From Roseiarcus sp963741405 (GTDB lineage: Bacteria > Pseudomonadota > Alphaproteobacteria > Rhizobiales > Beijerinckiaceae), in assembly GCA_963741405.1 (NCBI GenBank), contig CAVUHX010000034.1:248001-312000 (forward strand): DNA of 64,000 nt, read 5' to 3'. Positions 18,501 to 26,715 of this stretch are shown piece by piece. Both the position numbers and the translations under genes were made by a program. Numbering within the stretch: position 1 is the first letter of the stretch; every line of letters starts with the position of its first letter. The notes beneath the pieces are model-generated. The model did not search any database. It saw nothing but the letters and a program-made list of their open reading frames with translations, and was not told the DNA's origin.

Positions 18501-21178
18501 TCGCGATCGACACGCTGGCGCGCGCAAACCAGTCCTCCGCGCTGCCGGGAACGGAACACAGACCGGGCCGCGTTTTTCTGCTGCGCTCGGACCTGATTGC
18601 CGCGGAAGTGAAAAGCCTTCTATCCTCGGTTGCTCGGGTGGTCCTTGTCGCGCAACGCGGCACGCTGTTCGAGCAGCTCGAGCGCGCTCTGGAGTCTGAG
18701 TTCTCGAAAACCGCTCCAAGGTCTGTCAGCGCTCGCTCGACGGCGCCCGGATGGGCGCGCGCGCCCGATCTCGAATTTTTCAACGGACTCGGCGGCTTCG
18801 CTCGAAATGGACGAGAGTATCTGACGGTCCTTGGGCCGGGCCAATCGACGCCTGCGCCGTGGATCAACGTCATCGCCAATCCCACGTTCGGCTTCCAGAC
18901 CGGAACCGAGGGCGGCGGCTACACATGGTCGCTCAACAGCCGCGAGAATCAGATCACGCCATGGTCGAATGATCCGGTGAGCGATCGTCCGGGCGAAGCG
19001 TTCTACCTGCGAGACGATGACACCGGCGACTTCTGGACTCCGACAGCGCTGCCGATCCGCGACCCCATGGCGACTTACGTCGCCCGGCATGGCCGCGGAT
19101 ATAGCCGGTTCGAACATGTCGCCCATGAAATCGCATCGGATTTGCTGCAGTTCGTGCCGGTTGACGATTCGATCAAGATTTCCCGCCTCGTATTGACGAA
19201 TCAGTCGAGCCGGCTTCGTCGGCTGAGCGTTACGGCCTATGCCGAGTGGGTTCTTGGCCCCGCGCGTTCGGCATCGCTGCCGTTTGTTTCGACCGAGATC
19301 GACGCCGCGATGGGCGTGATGTTCGCCCGCAATCCCTGGAATATGAGCTTTGGCTCGCGAGTCGCCTTTGCCGATCTGCGTGGGGCGCAGACCGGCTGGA
19401 CCGGCGATCGGCGCGAGTTCATCGGTCGAAATGGCACGCTCGCCAATCCCGCCGCGCTCACCAGCGCTGCGGCGCTTTCGAAGACAGTCGGGGCGAGCCT
19501 TGATCCCTGCGCGGCTTTGAGCACCACGATCGAACTGTCGCCCGGAGACGCAATCGAAGTTGTTTTCTTGCTAGGCGAAGCGGGAAACGAGGAAGCGGCG
19601 CGGAGCCTCGTCGCGCGCTATCGCGCCGCCGATCTCGACGCCGTCAAAGCGGACGTCGACCGCCAATGGGACGAAATCCTCGGTTCAATCGTCGTCAAGA
19701 CCCCGGATCGGTCGATGGACGTCATGCTCAACGGCTGGCTGCTCTATCAGACGCTGAGCTGCCGCGTCTGGGCGCGTTCCGGGTTCTATCAGGCCAGCGG
19801 CGCCTATGGTTTCCGCGATCAGCTGCAGGATGGCATGGCGCTCGCGGCGACGCAGCCCGCATTGACACGCGAGCATCTCATGCGCGCTGCGGCGCGACAG
19901 TTCCTCGAAGGCGATGTCCAGCATTGGTGGCTGCCACATTCGGGGCAGGGCGTGCGAACCCGCATCTCGGACGATCGTGCGTGGCTCGCCTATGCGGTCG
20001 CCCACTACGTCGACGCCGCCGGAGACTGGACCGTCCTCGATGAGAGAGTCCCGTTCCTCGAAGGCCAGACGCTCGAGCCGGCTGAGCATGACAGCTTCTT
20101 CAATCCGACCGTCTCCGACCGGAAGGCGACCGTGTTCGAGCATTGCGCTCTGGCTCTCGACGCGTCTCTTGCGCTTGGGGTGCATGGACTTCCCTTGATG
20201 GGAACCGGCGACTGGAACGACGGCATGAACCGGGTCGGCGAAAAGGGAGCGGGGGAAAGCGTATGGCTCGGCTGGTTTTTGCACGCGGCGTTGACGGCCT
20301 TCATTCCTCTCGCCGAGGCGCGTCAGGAAAAGGTCAGAGTCGCCAGGTGGAGCGCACACGCCGCCGTACTCCAAGCCTCGCTCGAACGTGAAGCGTGGGA
20401 CGGAGACTGGTATCGGCGCGCCTTCTTCGACAACGGCGAGCCGCTGGGTGCGTCGGCGAACGAAGAGTGCCGCATCGACTCGATCGCGCAATCCTGGGCG
20501 GCGCTCTCAGGCGCCGCGGCGCCGGATCGGGCGGCCAAAGCGATGAGCGCGGTCGAGCGGGAACTGATCCGCCGCGACGAGGGCCTCGCGTTGCTGTTCG
20601 CGCCGCCATTCGACAGGACCGCGCTGGATCCCGGTTACATCAAGGGTTATCCACCCGGGATACGCGAGAACGGTGCTCAGTACACCCATGCGGCCTTATG
20701 GTCCGTGATGGCGTTCGCCGCGCTCGGCGAGGGCGACAAGGCGGCCGATCTCTTTTCGTTGCTCAACCCCATCAATCATGCGCGGACCCGCGCCGACGTT
20801 CATCGCTACAAAGTGGAGCCTTACGTGGTCGCGGCAGACATCTATGCGAGCGCGCCCCATATCGGGCGTGGCGGCTGGACGTGGTACACGGGCTCGGCGG
20901 GTTGGATGCAGCGCGCGGGAATTGAGAGCATTCTCGGGCTCACGATCCGCGGCGCTGATTTGCGTCTCGACCCCTGCATTCCCAAGAGCTGGGCGACGTT
21001 CGAGATGACGGTTCGCCGGCAATCCGCGCGATACGAGATCACGGTCGACAATTCGGCGGGAGTCAGTCGGGGCGTGTGCTTCGCCGAAATGGACGGGGTT
21101 GAAATCGTGGAGCGGCCATTGCGACTTCGCATTCTCGACGACGGCGCGGTCCATCGCGTTCGCGTGGTCCTGGGCTGA
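12548..21178 (+). CDS. ndvB: Cyclic beta-1,2-glucan synthase (NdvB/ChvB family)
   Basis: A very large inner-membrane protein of about 2,876 residues, the usual size for NdvB/ChvB. The order is an N-terminal cytoplasmic region, membrane helices near residue 430-480, a GT84 glycosyltransferase domain with VTLDSDTRLPRD (metal-binding Asp residues, ~650) and HHRWARGDWQ (~800), then further membrane helices at ~850-1010. After these come a glycoamylase-like region and a large C-terminal GH94-like part with GTGDWNDGMN and NEECRIDSIAQSWAAL. The protein starts, elongates and closes UDP-glucose-derived beta-1,2-glucan rings that are exported to the periplasm, where they serve osmoadaptation and, in rhizobia and brucellae, host interaction. 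The GTG at 12548 follows a good ribosome site; a GTG at 12491 and an ATG at 12581 are alternatives. The frame is intact throughout, in contrast to many neighbours. No ndvA exporter is in the window. Confidence 0.95.
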   Translation: MVHPVRDPARAMLTASSGGGKVKLKAFLRSAFEGATLTSQWDSQGPIREELFSVERLEDHARSLAGAQIVSPRTTKGQSLARRLAENRAALLVAYRNAVIAINDGRPITPATEWLVDNYHLVEKQIHEIHSDLPPGYYRQLPKLAAGPFAGYPRVFGIAWAFVAHTDSRFDSDMLVRFVRAYQEVQPLTIGELWAVSITLRIVLVENLGRLARQITNSRAERQRADGLADRLLGAGGVPAESVAIVLAADERKPLSQAFAVQLVHRLRDQGRRITPALRWLDERLAIQGTTTEAVVRDVHRQQGAANVSVRNIITSLRRISDVDWKTLFERLSLVDAVLATGGDFESMDFPTRTLYRSAVEELSRGSNRTELDIASAAVLAAKQAEADAPATEQARRRDTGYILLAGGRRAFEKTIGFRLPMRNWAARLNASLGVGGYVTAIFLVAAILLAAPLLVLSASGIGPAILGLLGVLGAIPAIDAAVALVNRAVNLGFAATLLPALELRDGVPSHLRTLVAVPTLLTTPDSVEELIERLEIHHLASPEGDLHFALVTDWTDAASEHVDGDAGLVAAAAAGIARLNLRYGPAPGGTRFLLLHRRRVWNEGEGRWIGWERKRGKLHELNRLLRGATDTTFVDVGFGAPAAPTDIRYVVTLDSDTRLPRDAIHRLIGKMAHPLNRPRLDADGRRVVEGHAVLQPRVTPSLPTGREGSLFQRIFSSVSGIDPYASAVSDVYQDLFGEGSYAGKGIYDVDAFEAVLADRAPDSTLLSHDLFEGVFARAGLASDVEVVEEFPARYDVGAIRHHRWARGDWQLLPWIFGRAPAHSATAPASSALPAIGRWKMLDNLRRTLSAPAAVLALLVGWTLPLHVALIWTLFVVLTIALPTLIPVVAAIPARRPGVTMSSHLRALGGDLHIALTLSALTVVFLADQGWLMTDAIGRTLWRLGVSRRHLLEWVPAAQAAIGPRLDLPGFVRRMTGAIVIGGAAAIVGLASRHGTWPLVFPFAALWVASPAVARFVSLSPDAAGRLPVDHTDAQALRLTARRTWRFFETFVTSADNALPPDNFQEDPAPAVAHRTSPTNIGLYLLSVVCARDFGWIGTGQAIDRLEATLGTMGRMQRMRGHFYNWYDTRDLRPLEPRYVSTVDSGNLAGHLIALANACREWSDHPFEASRRFSGVADALEITRAECGRLRDGRKTQTVTLHQLDDALAAVGSALQQDSLSHGDCQAQLVSLCGDVEIMVDIASALAIERGDGSGSDMLLWARAVLISLEAHRHDLAQAADTALAWKGRLAALENTARSMALAMEFGFLLDHDRQLLSIGYLVNEGALDQNCYDLLASEARLASFFAIAKDDVAAKHWFRLGRAATPVAHGAALISWSGSMFEYLMPSLVMRAPAGSLLDQTNRLIVRRQIAYATKLGLPWGISESAYNARDLELTYQYSNFGVPGLGLKRGLGENRVIAPYATALASMVDPRAAVANLKRLAESGAQGRFGFYEALDYTPARVPEGEKVAIIRAFMAHHQGMTIVAVADALLDGAMRVRFHAEPMIKATELLLQERMPRDVAATRLWAADVKSAAGARNVEPSGGRRFASAHQATPATHLLSNGRYSTMLTSAGSGYSRWGDMALTRWREDATCDNSGFYIYVKDLRTGVVWSAGFQPSGVEPDDYAVVFDEDRAEITRRDNFLTTTLDVIVSAEDDAEVRRVTVTNAGGRPREIELTSYAELALAPQSADVAHPAFSKLFVETEFLPDVGAILATRRKRAPSDPGIWAAHLTVIDGEAIGPPEFETDRARFLGRSHTVRSPIAIMDSRPLSNSVGAVLDPIFSIRRRIRVAPGATVRVAYWTIAAATRETLLDAVDKHRDAMAFARASTLAWTQGQVQLHHLGVTAGEASLFQRVAGHVIYASPAMRPSSDAILRGCGPQSGLWSQGISGDLPIVLLRIAEIEDVEIVRELLQAHEYWRMKQLAVDLVILNDRQSSYIQELQIAIDTLARANQSSALPGTEHRPGRVFLLRSDLIAAEVKSLLSSVARVVLVAQRGTLFEQLERALESEFSKTAPRSVSARSTAPGWARAPDLEFFNGLGGFARNGREYLTVLGPGQSTPAPWINVIANPTFGFQTGTEGGGYTWSLNSRENQITPWSNDPVSDRPGEAFYLRDDDTGDFWTPTALPIRDPMATYVARHGRGYSRFEHVAHEIASDLLQFVPVDDSIKISRLVLTNQSSRLRRLSVTAYAEWVLGPARSASLPFVSTEIDAAMGVMFARNPWNMSFGSRVAFADLRGAQTGWTGDRREFIGRNGTLANPAALTSAAALSKTVGASLDPCAALSTTIELSPGDAIEVVFLLGEAGNEEAARSLVARYRAADLDAVKADVDRQWDEILGSIVVKTPDRSMDVMLNGWLLYQTLSCRVWARSGFYQASGAYGFRDQLQDGMALAATQPALTREHLMRAAARQFLEGDVQHWWLPHSGQGVRTRISDDRAWLAYAVAHYVDAAGDWTVLDERVPFLEGQTLEPAEHDSFFNPTVSDRKATVFEHCALALDASLALGVHGLPLMGTGDWNDGMNRVGEKGAGESVWLGWFLHAALTAFIPLAEARQEKVRVARWSAHAAVLQASLEREAWDGDWYRRAFFDNGEPLGASANEECRIDSIAQSWAALSGAAAPDRAAKAMSAVERELIRRDEGLALLFAPPFDRTALDPGYIKGYPPGIRENGAQYTHAALWSVMAFAALGEGDKAADLFSLLNPINHARTRADVHRYKVEPYVVAADIYASAPHIGRGGWTWYTGSAGWMQRAGIESILGLTIRGADLRLDPCIPKSWATFEMTVRRQSARYEITVDNSAGVSRGVCFAEMDGVEIVERPLRLRILDDGAVHRVRVVLG

Positions 21179-21277
21179 TAATGAGATGTGGCGGGCGAGG
21201 GGGGGGCTTACGCGAAGATGACATTCCCGTGTTCGGCGCGCGGAGGTCGGCCAGCACGCCCATGACAATGGGACACC

Positions 21278-22573
21278 TCACCCCGCCGGCAGCCCCGGAA
21301 TCGGCACGCCGAACGTCTGCAGCACCAGCACGACGTTGAGCGCCAGGATCACGATCGAGCCGAGAACCGCAGCAGCCTGGGTGAGGCGCGAGTTGACGAA
21401 GGCGCCCATGATGTCGCGCCGGCCGGTGAACACGGTCAGCGCGATCATCGGAACCGGCAAGGCGAGGCTGAGAGCGACCTGCGAATAGACGAGAGCCTGG
21501 GTCGCGTTGACCCCGAGGGCGACAACGACGAAGGCCGGGATCATGGTGACGAGGCGGCGCACGAGCACAGGAATTTTGAAGCCGACGAAGCCCTGCATCA
21601 CCATCTGCCCCGCCATGGTGCCGACCGCGGAGCTCGATATGCCCGAGGCGAGAAGCGAGGTGAGGAACACCGCGGCTGCGGCCGGGCCGAGGATCGGCGT
21701 CAGCGTCGCGTAAGCCGTCCCGATCTCGGCGACGTCGCTGTGTCCGGCGTGAAAGGCGCTCGCGGCCGTGATGATCATGGCGATGTTGACGAGCCCCGCC
21801 GCGGCCAGTGCGACGATCACCTCCAGATTGGAGAAGCGCAGCAGCATGCGACGCTCCCCGTCGCTGCGCGCCGCGCCACGCGCGCTGGCGAGGCCGGAGT
21901 GCAGGAAGATCGCGTGCGGCATCACGGTCGCGCCGATCATGCCGACCGCCAGGGTGAGCGCCGCGGCGTCGGGCAGCGCCGGCGTGGTCAGGCCGCGGGC
22001 GGCCGCGCCCCAATTGACCGGCGCGATCACGAGCTCCACGAGATAGCAAAGGCCGATGGTCGCGACGAAGGCGCCGATGACAAGCTCGATCGGCCGGAAG
22101 CCCCACCGCTCGACATGCAGGATGGCGAACGTCAGGACCGCGACGACGCCCATGCCGATCATCATCGGAATGTGGAGGAGCAGCGAAAGACCGATCGCCC
22201 CGCCGATGAATTCGGCGAGGTCGGTCGCCATCGCGGCGAACTCGCTGACGCCCCAGAGAACATAAACGATCGGCTGCGGCAGCCGATCGCGGCACATCTC
22301 GGCCAGATTGCGCCGCGTCACGATGCCGAGCTTGGCCGACAGCGCCTGAAACAGCATCGCAATGGCGTTGGCGAGCAGGGCGACCCACAGAAGCGCGTAG
22401 CCATAGCGGGCGCCGGCCTGGATGTTGGTGGCGAAGTTTCCGGGGTCCATGTAGGCGATCGAGGCGATCACCGCCGGCCCGACGAACAGGAGCGCGGAAA
22501 AGGCGCGCCCGCGGCCCGCCAGCGTCTCCTGGATGGCGGCGAGCGTCCGCTCGGTCATCGTCGCGTTGGTCAT
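21278..22573 (-). CDS. mntH: Mn2+/divalent metal NRAMP transporter MntH
   Basis: A 431-residue polytopic membrane protein of the NRAMP family. The two metal-site motifs are present: DPGN in the first helix (SIAYMDPGNFATN) and MPHAIFLHS in the sixth. Around eleven hydrophobic helices can be counted. The family imports Mn2+ (and Fe2+) with protons. The ATG at 22573 has GGAG just upstream; an earlier TTG-type extension is less likely. A 16-base palindrome 39 bases upstream of the start (22612-22627) suggests repression by a manganese- or iron-responsive regulator. It is convergent with ndvB. Confidence 0.93.
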   Translation of the reverse strand: MTNATMTERTLAAIQETLAGRGRAFSALLFVGPAVIASIAYMDPGNFATNIQAGARYGYALLWVALLANAIAMLFQALSAKLGIVTRRNLAEMCRDRLPQPIVYVLWGVSEFAAMATDLAEFIGGAIGLSLLLHIPMMIGMGVVAVLTFAILHVERWGFRPIELVIGAFVATIGLCYLVELVIAPVNWGAAARGLTTPALPDAAALTLAVGMIGATVMPHAIFLHSGLASARGAARSDGERRMLLRFSNLEVIVALAAAGLVNIAMIITAASAFHAGHSDVAEIGTAYATLTPILGPAAAAVFLTSLLASGISSSAVGTMAGQMVMQGFVGFKIPVLVRRLVTMIPAFVVVALGVNATQALVYSQVALSLALPVPMIALTVFTGRRDIMGAFVNSRLTQAAAVLGSIVILALNVVLVLQTFGVPIPGLPAG

Positions 22574-22611
22574 CGGGGCTCCGGCCGGGCGCTCTCGGCC
22601 TGTTCTCAAGA

Positions 22612-22627
22612 TGTAGCCTTGGCTACA
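22612..22627. promoter_or_regulatory. Palindromic operator candidate upstream of mntH
   Basis: TGTAGCC-TT-GGCTACA is a perfect 7-base inverted repeat with a 2-base centre, placed 39 bases before the mntH start on its coding strand. Position and symmetry fit a dimeric metal regulator of the MntR or Mur type, which control mntH in alphaproteobacteria. The regulator itself is inferred and not encoded in the window. Confidence 0.55.
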
Positions 22628-22687
22628 ATTTCGTCAAGGCCCGATCGTTCCATGATTTGCCTGGCCGATGGCCTTTTCCCGTCAGGA

Positions 22688-23647
22688 TCAGCCCGGCGCC
22701 AGTTGCCGCTCCAGGTCGCTCAGCACCCGATAGCAAGGCAGAACCTGCTCGACGCTGGAATTGGGCTCCCGGCCCTCGCGGATGGCGGCGAAGAATTCGC
22801 GGTCCTGCAATTCGATGCCGTTCATCGAGACGTCGACATGGGAGACGTCGATCTTCTCGTCCTTGCCGGTGAACAGGTCGTCGTAACGGGCGATATAGGT
22901 CGCGGTGTCGCCGATGTAGCGGAAGAAGGTGCCGAGCGGCCCGTCGTTGTTGAACGACAAGGACAGGGTGCAGATCGCGCCGTTCTCAGCTTTCAGCTGG
23001 ATGCTCATGTCCATCGCGATGCCGAGCGTCGGGTGGATCGGACCCTGCAACGCATTTGCCTTAACAATCGGCGAGCGGCACTGCCAGGCGAAGAGGTCGA
23101 CTGTGTGGGCCGCATGGTGCCAAAGCAAGTGGTCGGTCCACGAGCGCGGCTGGCCGAGCGCGTTCATGTTGGAGCGGCGGAAAAAGTAGGTTTGTACGTC
23201 CATCTGCTGGATATGGAACTCATTCGCCGCAACGCGCTTGTGCACGAACTGATGGCTCGGGTTGAAGCGTCTTGTATGGCCACCCATCGCCACGAGCCCG
23301 GTCTTCGTCTGCATCGCGACGACCGCCTCGGCGTCCTTCAGGCTGTCGGCCAGAGGAATCTCGACCTGCACGTGCTTGCCGGCTTCCAGGCACTGCAGCG
23401 CCTGGGCGGCGTGCATCTGGGTCGGCGTCGCGAGAATGACGGCGTCGAGGCCCGGCAGCTTGAGAGCGTCGGCGAGATCGGTGGTCACGTGGCCGACCCC
23501 ATACTTTCTGGCGGCCTCCTCCGTCTTGTCGAGTTCGCGTCCGACGAGCGAAACGACCTCGACCCCGTCGATCAGCCTGATGCCGTCGAGATGCTTGAGG
23601 CCGAAGGCCCCGGCCCCCGCCAGCGCGACTGTGATGGTCTTGGTCAT
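22688..23647 (-). CDS. ligC: 4-carboxy-2-hydroxymuconate-6-semialdehyde dehydrogenase (LigC)
   Basis: A 319-residue Gfo/Idh/MocA-type oxidoreductase. The N-terminal Rossmann motif is ALAGAGAFGLKHLDG; further family landmarks are ATPTQMHAAQAL, EIPLADSLKDAE and GHTRRFNPSH. In the protocatechuate 4,5-cleavage pathway LigC oxidises the ring-fission product (in its cyclic hemiacetal form) to 2-pyrone-4,6-dicarboxylate with NAD(P)+. It is the last gene of the minus-strand operon, 51 bases after ligB, and the immediate product of LigAB is its substrate, which supports the assignment over a generic sugar dehydrogenase. Confidence 0.92.
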   Translation of the reverse strand: MTKTITVALAGAGAFGLKHLDGIRLIDGVEVVSLVGRELDKTEEAARKYGVGHVTTDLADALKLPGLDAVILATPTQMHAAQALQCLEAGKHVQVEIPLADSLKDAEAVVAMQTKTGLVAMGGHTRRFNPSHQFVHKRVAANEFHIQQMDVQTYFFRRSNMNALGQPRSWTDHLLWHHAAHTVDLFAWQCRSPIVKANALQGPIHPTLGIAMDMSIQLKAENGAICTLSLSFNNDGPLGTFFRYIGDTATYIARYDDLFTGKDEKIDVSHVDVSMNGIELQDREFFAAIREGREPNSSVEQVLPCYRVLSDLERQLAPG

Positions 23648-23698
23648 GAGGGCTCCCGAGCTTGGCTGCGCTTGCAGAGCGGCGTCGATGGCGCCGCC

Positions 23699-24556
23699 CT
23701 ACAGGACGTTTTCCAGAATGAGGTGGCCGACGGCGGTGTTCGATGCAGGAACATGGTAGAATCGGTGCGCCACCTTCGGCTTCTGGCCGGCCACGACATC
23801 CGACATCGCGCCGCGCGCAATCAGCCACATCACGAGTTCGATACCTTCCGAGCCCGCCTCGCGGACATATTCGATGTTCGGCATCCGCGCGAGGCCCTTC
23901 GGGTCGTCGATCAGACGGTCGAGGAACGTGTTGTCCCACTCTCTGTTGATCAGGCCGGCGCGCGGCCCCTGAAGCTGATGGCTCATGCCCCCGGTGCCCC
24001 AGATCTGGACGTCGAGATCCTCGGGGTAGTTCCGGATCGCCTTGCCGATCGCCTGGCCGAGGGCGAAGCAGCGCGCCCCCGACGGCACGGGGTGCTGCAC
24101 GACATTGACGGCGAAAGGGATGATCTTGCATGGCCATGCGTCGACCTTGCCGAATACGCAGCTCAGCGGCACCGTGAGGCCGTGATCGACGTCGATCTCG
24201 TTGACCATGGTCAGATCGAAATCCTGCTGGATCACTTCCGAGGCGATGTGCGAGGCAAGCTCCGGATGGCCGATGACTTTCGGCACCGGGCGCGCCCCAT
24301 AGCCTTCGTCCGCCGGGTTGAATTCCGGGCCGGTCATGATGGCGAAAGTGGGGATCATCGCGAGACTGAAAGCGGTGGCGTGATCGTTGTAGACGAGGAA
24401 GATCACGTCGGGCGTGTGCGTTCTCTCCCAGTCCCTGGTGAAGTCGTATCCGGCGAACACCGGCTTCCAGTAATCCTCCCCGGTCTTGCCGAGGTCGAAG
24501 GCCGCCCCGACGGCGGGGATGTGCGACGTGTAGAGGGAGGCGGTGATGCGGGCCAT
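23699..24556 (-). CDS. ligB: Protocatechuate 4,5-dioxygenase, beta (catalytic) subunit
   Basis: A 285-residue class III extradiol dioxygenase subunit. The expected iron ligands are visible: His12 in YTSHIP, a histidine near 61 in YNDHATAF and a glutamate near 242 in AGSEGIELVMW. The catalytic histidine lies in GTGGMSHQLQG (~195). With LigA it forms the Fe(II) enzyme that opens protocatechuate between C4 and C5 to give 4-carboxy-2-hydroxymuconate semialdehyde. The gene follows ligA by 39 bases and precedes ligC. Length and motif spacing match the Sphingobium enzyme. Confidence 0.96.
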   Translation of the reverse strand: MARITASLYTSHIPAVGAAFDLGKTGEDYWKPVFAGYDFTRDWERTHTPDVIFLVYNDHATAFSLAMIPTFAIMTGPEFNPADEGYGARPVPKVIGHPELASHIASEVIQQDFDLTMVNEIDVDHGLTVPLSCVFGKVDAWPCKIIPFAVNVVQHPVPSGARCFALGQAIGKAIRNYPEDLDVQIWGTGGMSHQLQGPRAGLINREWDNTFLDRLIDDPKGLARMPNIEYVREAGSEGIELVMWLIARGAMSDVVAGQKPKVAHRFYHVPASNTAVGHLILENVL

Positions 24557-24595
24557 GATCCGTATCCTTAAAGTGCGTGAAAAGTCGCGAGACCG

Positions 24596-25009
24596 TCAGT
24601 CTTTGGGGGTGCGCTGCGCGTCGCCCTCCTCGCCGATCCTGCGGTTGCCGTCGATCTTTCGGCCGCCCCTGATCATCATGTCGCGGTATTCCTGCTCGGT
24701 CATGCCTGTCATCGAGCCGGCCATCTGCTGAAAGCTCTTGCCGTCGGTCGCGCCGATCTTCGACAGGAAGTAGATGTTTCCGCCGAGCGCCATCATGCGG
24801 TTGAGGTCGCGGTCGATCACCGCCTGCTTCTGCTCCTCGCTGAGCTTCCACCCATCGAGGTAGGCGCGCTCGTCGGCCTTGAACTTCGCGCGGTTCTCGG
24901 CCTTCATCAGCGACATGCAGAACTGGTTCAGCCAGTACCCTTTCCGCGATTGCTCGGCATCAAAGATGATCGTGCCGGGAATCTCCTTGAACTCTTTGTC
25001 GAGAGCCAT
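24596..25009 (-). CDS. ligA: Protocatechuate 4,5-dioxygenase, alpha subunit
   Basis: A 137-residue LigA-type small subunit. The pattern PGTIIFDAEQSRKGYWLNQFCMSL, followed by LDGWKLSEEQKQAV and GGNIYFLSKIGATDGKSFQ, is typical of the family. LigA caps the active site of LigB and is needed for activity. The start ATG lies 3 bases after the stop of ligI, so the two are probably translationally coupled. Confidence 0.95.
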   Translation of the reverse strand: MALDKEFKEIPGTIIFDAEQSRKGYWLNQFCMSLMKAENRAKFKADERAYLDGWKLSEEQKQAVIDRDLNRMMALGGNIYFLSKIGATDGKSFQQMAGSMTGMTEQEYRDMMIRGGRKIDGNRRIGEEGDAQRTPKD

Positions 25010-25012
25010 CGT

Positions 25013-25960
25013 TCAAACTCCTCTTTCGTCGGGCCAGTAGAGCCGCATCGGGTTGTCGACCAGGAGCTTCCGTTGCAATTCGGGCGTCGTGGCGATATGC
25101 GGGATGAAGTCGACCAGGAGTCCGTCGTCAGGCATGTGGCCCTTGAGGTTGGGGTGCGGCCAGTCGGTTCCCCACAGCACGCGTTCGGGAAATTCCTCGA
25201 CGATGCGACGGGCGAAGGGAACGACGTCGCAATAGGCGTTTCGCTCGCCGTTCAACGCCGGCGGACCGGAGAGTGACAGGCGCTCCGGGCAGGAGACCTT
25301 GCTCCACACGTTGGCGTGGTCGCGCATGAACCTCAGGAACAGTGAGAATTCCGGGCCGTCGATCGGCTTCGACACATCGGGTCGGCCCATGTGATCGACG
25401 ACGACAGTTGTCGGCAGCGTGGTGAAGAAGTCCCAGAGTCCCGGCAGGTCCGCGGCCTCGAAATAGATCACGACATGCCAGCCGAACCCCGCGATTCGGC
25501 CGGCGATCTCCATCAGCTCATCCTTCGGCGTGAAGTCGACGAGCCGCTTGACGAAATTGAACCGCACGCCGCGCACGCCGGCGCCGTGCAGCCGCTCGAG
25601 TTCGTCGTCTCTCACGTCGCGACGAACCGTCGCGACGCCGCGCGCCCGGCCGCCGCTGGCGAGGCAGGCGTCGATCATAGCGCGGTTGTCGGCGCCATGG
25701 CAGGTCGCCTGCACGACGACGTTGCGGGAAAAGCCGAGATGGTCGCGCAGCGCAAAGAGCTGCGCCTTGCTCGCGTCGCAGGGCGTGTACTTGCGCTCCG
25801 CAGCGTAAGGAAACTCCGCGCCCGGACCGAAGACATGGCAATGCGCGTCGACGCTGCCCGGCGGTGGGCGGAAGCGCGGCTTGCTCGGCCCATCGAACCA
25901 GTCGAGCCAACCCTTGGTCTTATCGAATGGCCCGGTGACGGGCCTGCCGGCTGTGGTCAT
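25013..25960 (-). CDS. ligI: 2-pyrone-4,6-dicarboxylate hydrolase (LigI)
   Basis: A 315-residue amidohydrolase-superfamily (amidohydrolase_2) enzyme. Motifs are VDAHCHVFGPG (first metal/catalytic His pair), VVDHMGRPD and LWGTDWPHPNL with the catalytic aspartate. LigI hydrolyses the lactone 2-pyrone-4,6-dicarboxylate to oxalomesaconate. The ATG at 25960 gives the family's usual N terminus; the longer open frame beyond it overlaps ligK and is not coding. It is 11 bases downstream of ligK and 3 bases upstream of ligA. Confidence 0.94.
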   Translation of the reverse strand: MTTAGRPVTGPFDKTKGWLDWFDGPSKPRFRPPPGSVDAHCHVFGPGAEFPYAAERKYTPCDASKAQLFALRDHLGFSRNVVVQATCHGADNRAMIDACLASGGRARGVATVRRDVRDDELERLHGAGVRGVRFNFVKRLVDFTPKDELMEIAGRIAGFGWHVVIYFEAADLPGLWDFFTTLPTTVVVDHMGRPDVSKPIDGPEFSLFLRFMRDHANVWSKVSCPERLSLSGPPALNGERNAYCDVVPFARRIVEEFPERVLWGTDWPHPNLKGHMPDDGLLVDFIPHIATTPELQRKLLVDNPMRLYWPDERGV

Positions 25961-25971
25961 GGACTCGAGCC

Positions 25972-26655
25972 TCAGTCGATATATTTCAGGCCGGCCTTCT
26001 CGAGTGGCTCGCGCATTTTGTACATGTCGAGCCCGAGCACGCCCGAGGCGAGCTTCGCCCGCTTGTCGCCTTCGTTGGCTTCCCGCGCGCGCGCCGCGGC
26101 GAGGGTCCGTTCCGCCCAGGCCGCCGGCACGACGACCACGCCATCGTCGTCGGCGACGATGGCGTCGCCGGGATTGACGAGCGCGCCGGCGCAGACGACG
26201 GGAATGTTCACCGAGCCGAGCGTCGCTTTGACGGTGCCCTTGGCGCTGACGCACTTGCTCCACACCGGAAAGCCCATCTCGGTCAGCGTTCTCACGTCGC
26301 GCACGCCCGCATCGATGACCAGCGCCCGCGCGCCGCGCGCTTTGAAGCTGGTCGCCAGAAGATCGCCGAAATAGCCGTCCGTGCATTCGGCGGTGATGGC
26401 GGCGACGACGACGTCGCCGGGCAGAATCTGCTCGGCGACGACGTGCATCATCCAGTTGTCGCCCGGGTGGAGGAGCACGGTCACCGCCGTGCCCGAAACC
26501 TGCGCGCCGGCATAGATGGGCCGCATGCCTGGATTCATGAGACCGACTCGCCCCATCGCCTCATGGACCGTCGCGACGCCGAATGCGGCGAGCCCATCGG
26601 CGGCGGCGCGGTCAGCGCGTTGGATGGTGCATCGGACGACGCCGAGTTCGGTCAT
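25972..26655 (-). CDS. ligK: 4-carboxy-4-hydroxy-2-oxoadipate aldolase / oxaloacetate decarboxylase
   Basis: A 227-residue class II pyruvate aldolase of the LigK/ProA (RraA-like) family. Visible are MNPGMRPIY, a HPGDNWMMHVV segment, the GDLLATSFKARG loop and VIDAGVRD, which carry the phosphate/pyruvate-binding and metal-binding residues. It splits 4-carboxy-4-hydroxy-2-oxoadipate to pyruvate and oxaloacetate, the last step of the pathway. The hydratase LigJ, which should supply its substrate, is not encoded in the window. Confidence 0.93.
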   Translation of the reverse strand: MTELGVVRCTIQRADRAAADGLAAFGVATVHEAMGRVGLMNPGMRPIYAGAQVSGTAVTVLLHPGDNWMMHVVAEQILPGDVVVAAITAECTDGYFGDLLATSFKARGARALVIDAGVRDVRTLTEMGFPVWSKCVSAKGTVKATLGSVNIPVVCAGALVNPGDAIVADDDGVVVVPAAWAERTLAAARAREANEGDKRAKLASGVLGLDMYKMREPLEKAGLKYID

Positions 26656-26715
26656 GGATTCCCTCCTGCAGGCCTTTGGCCCGGATAGACGCGGCGCACG
26701 CCGGTTTCATAGCCC

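Noticed and set aside
21740..24571. Long open frame (943 codons) on the plus strand across mntH, ligC and ligB
   Set aside because: It is antisense to three well-supported genes, is rich in Arg/Asp/Gly/His as expected of a GC-driven shadow frame, and has no recognisable domain.
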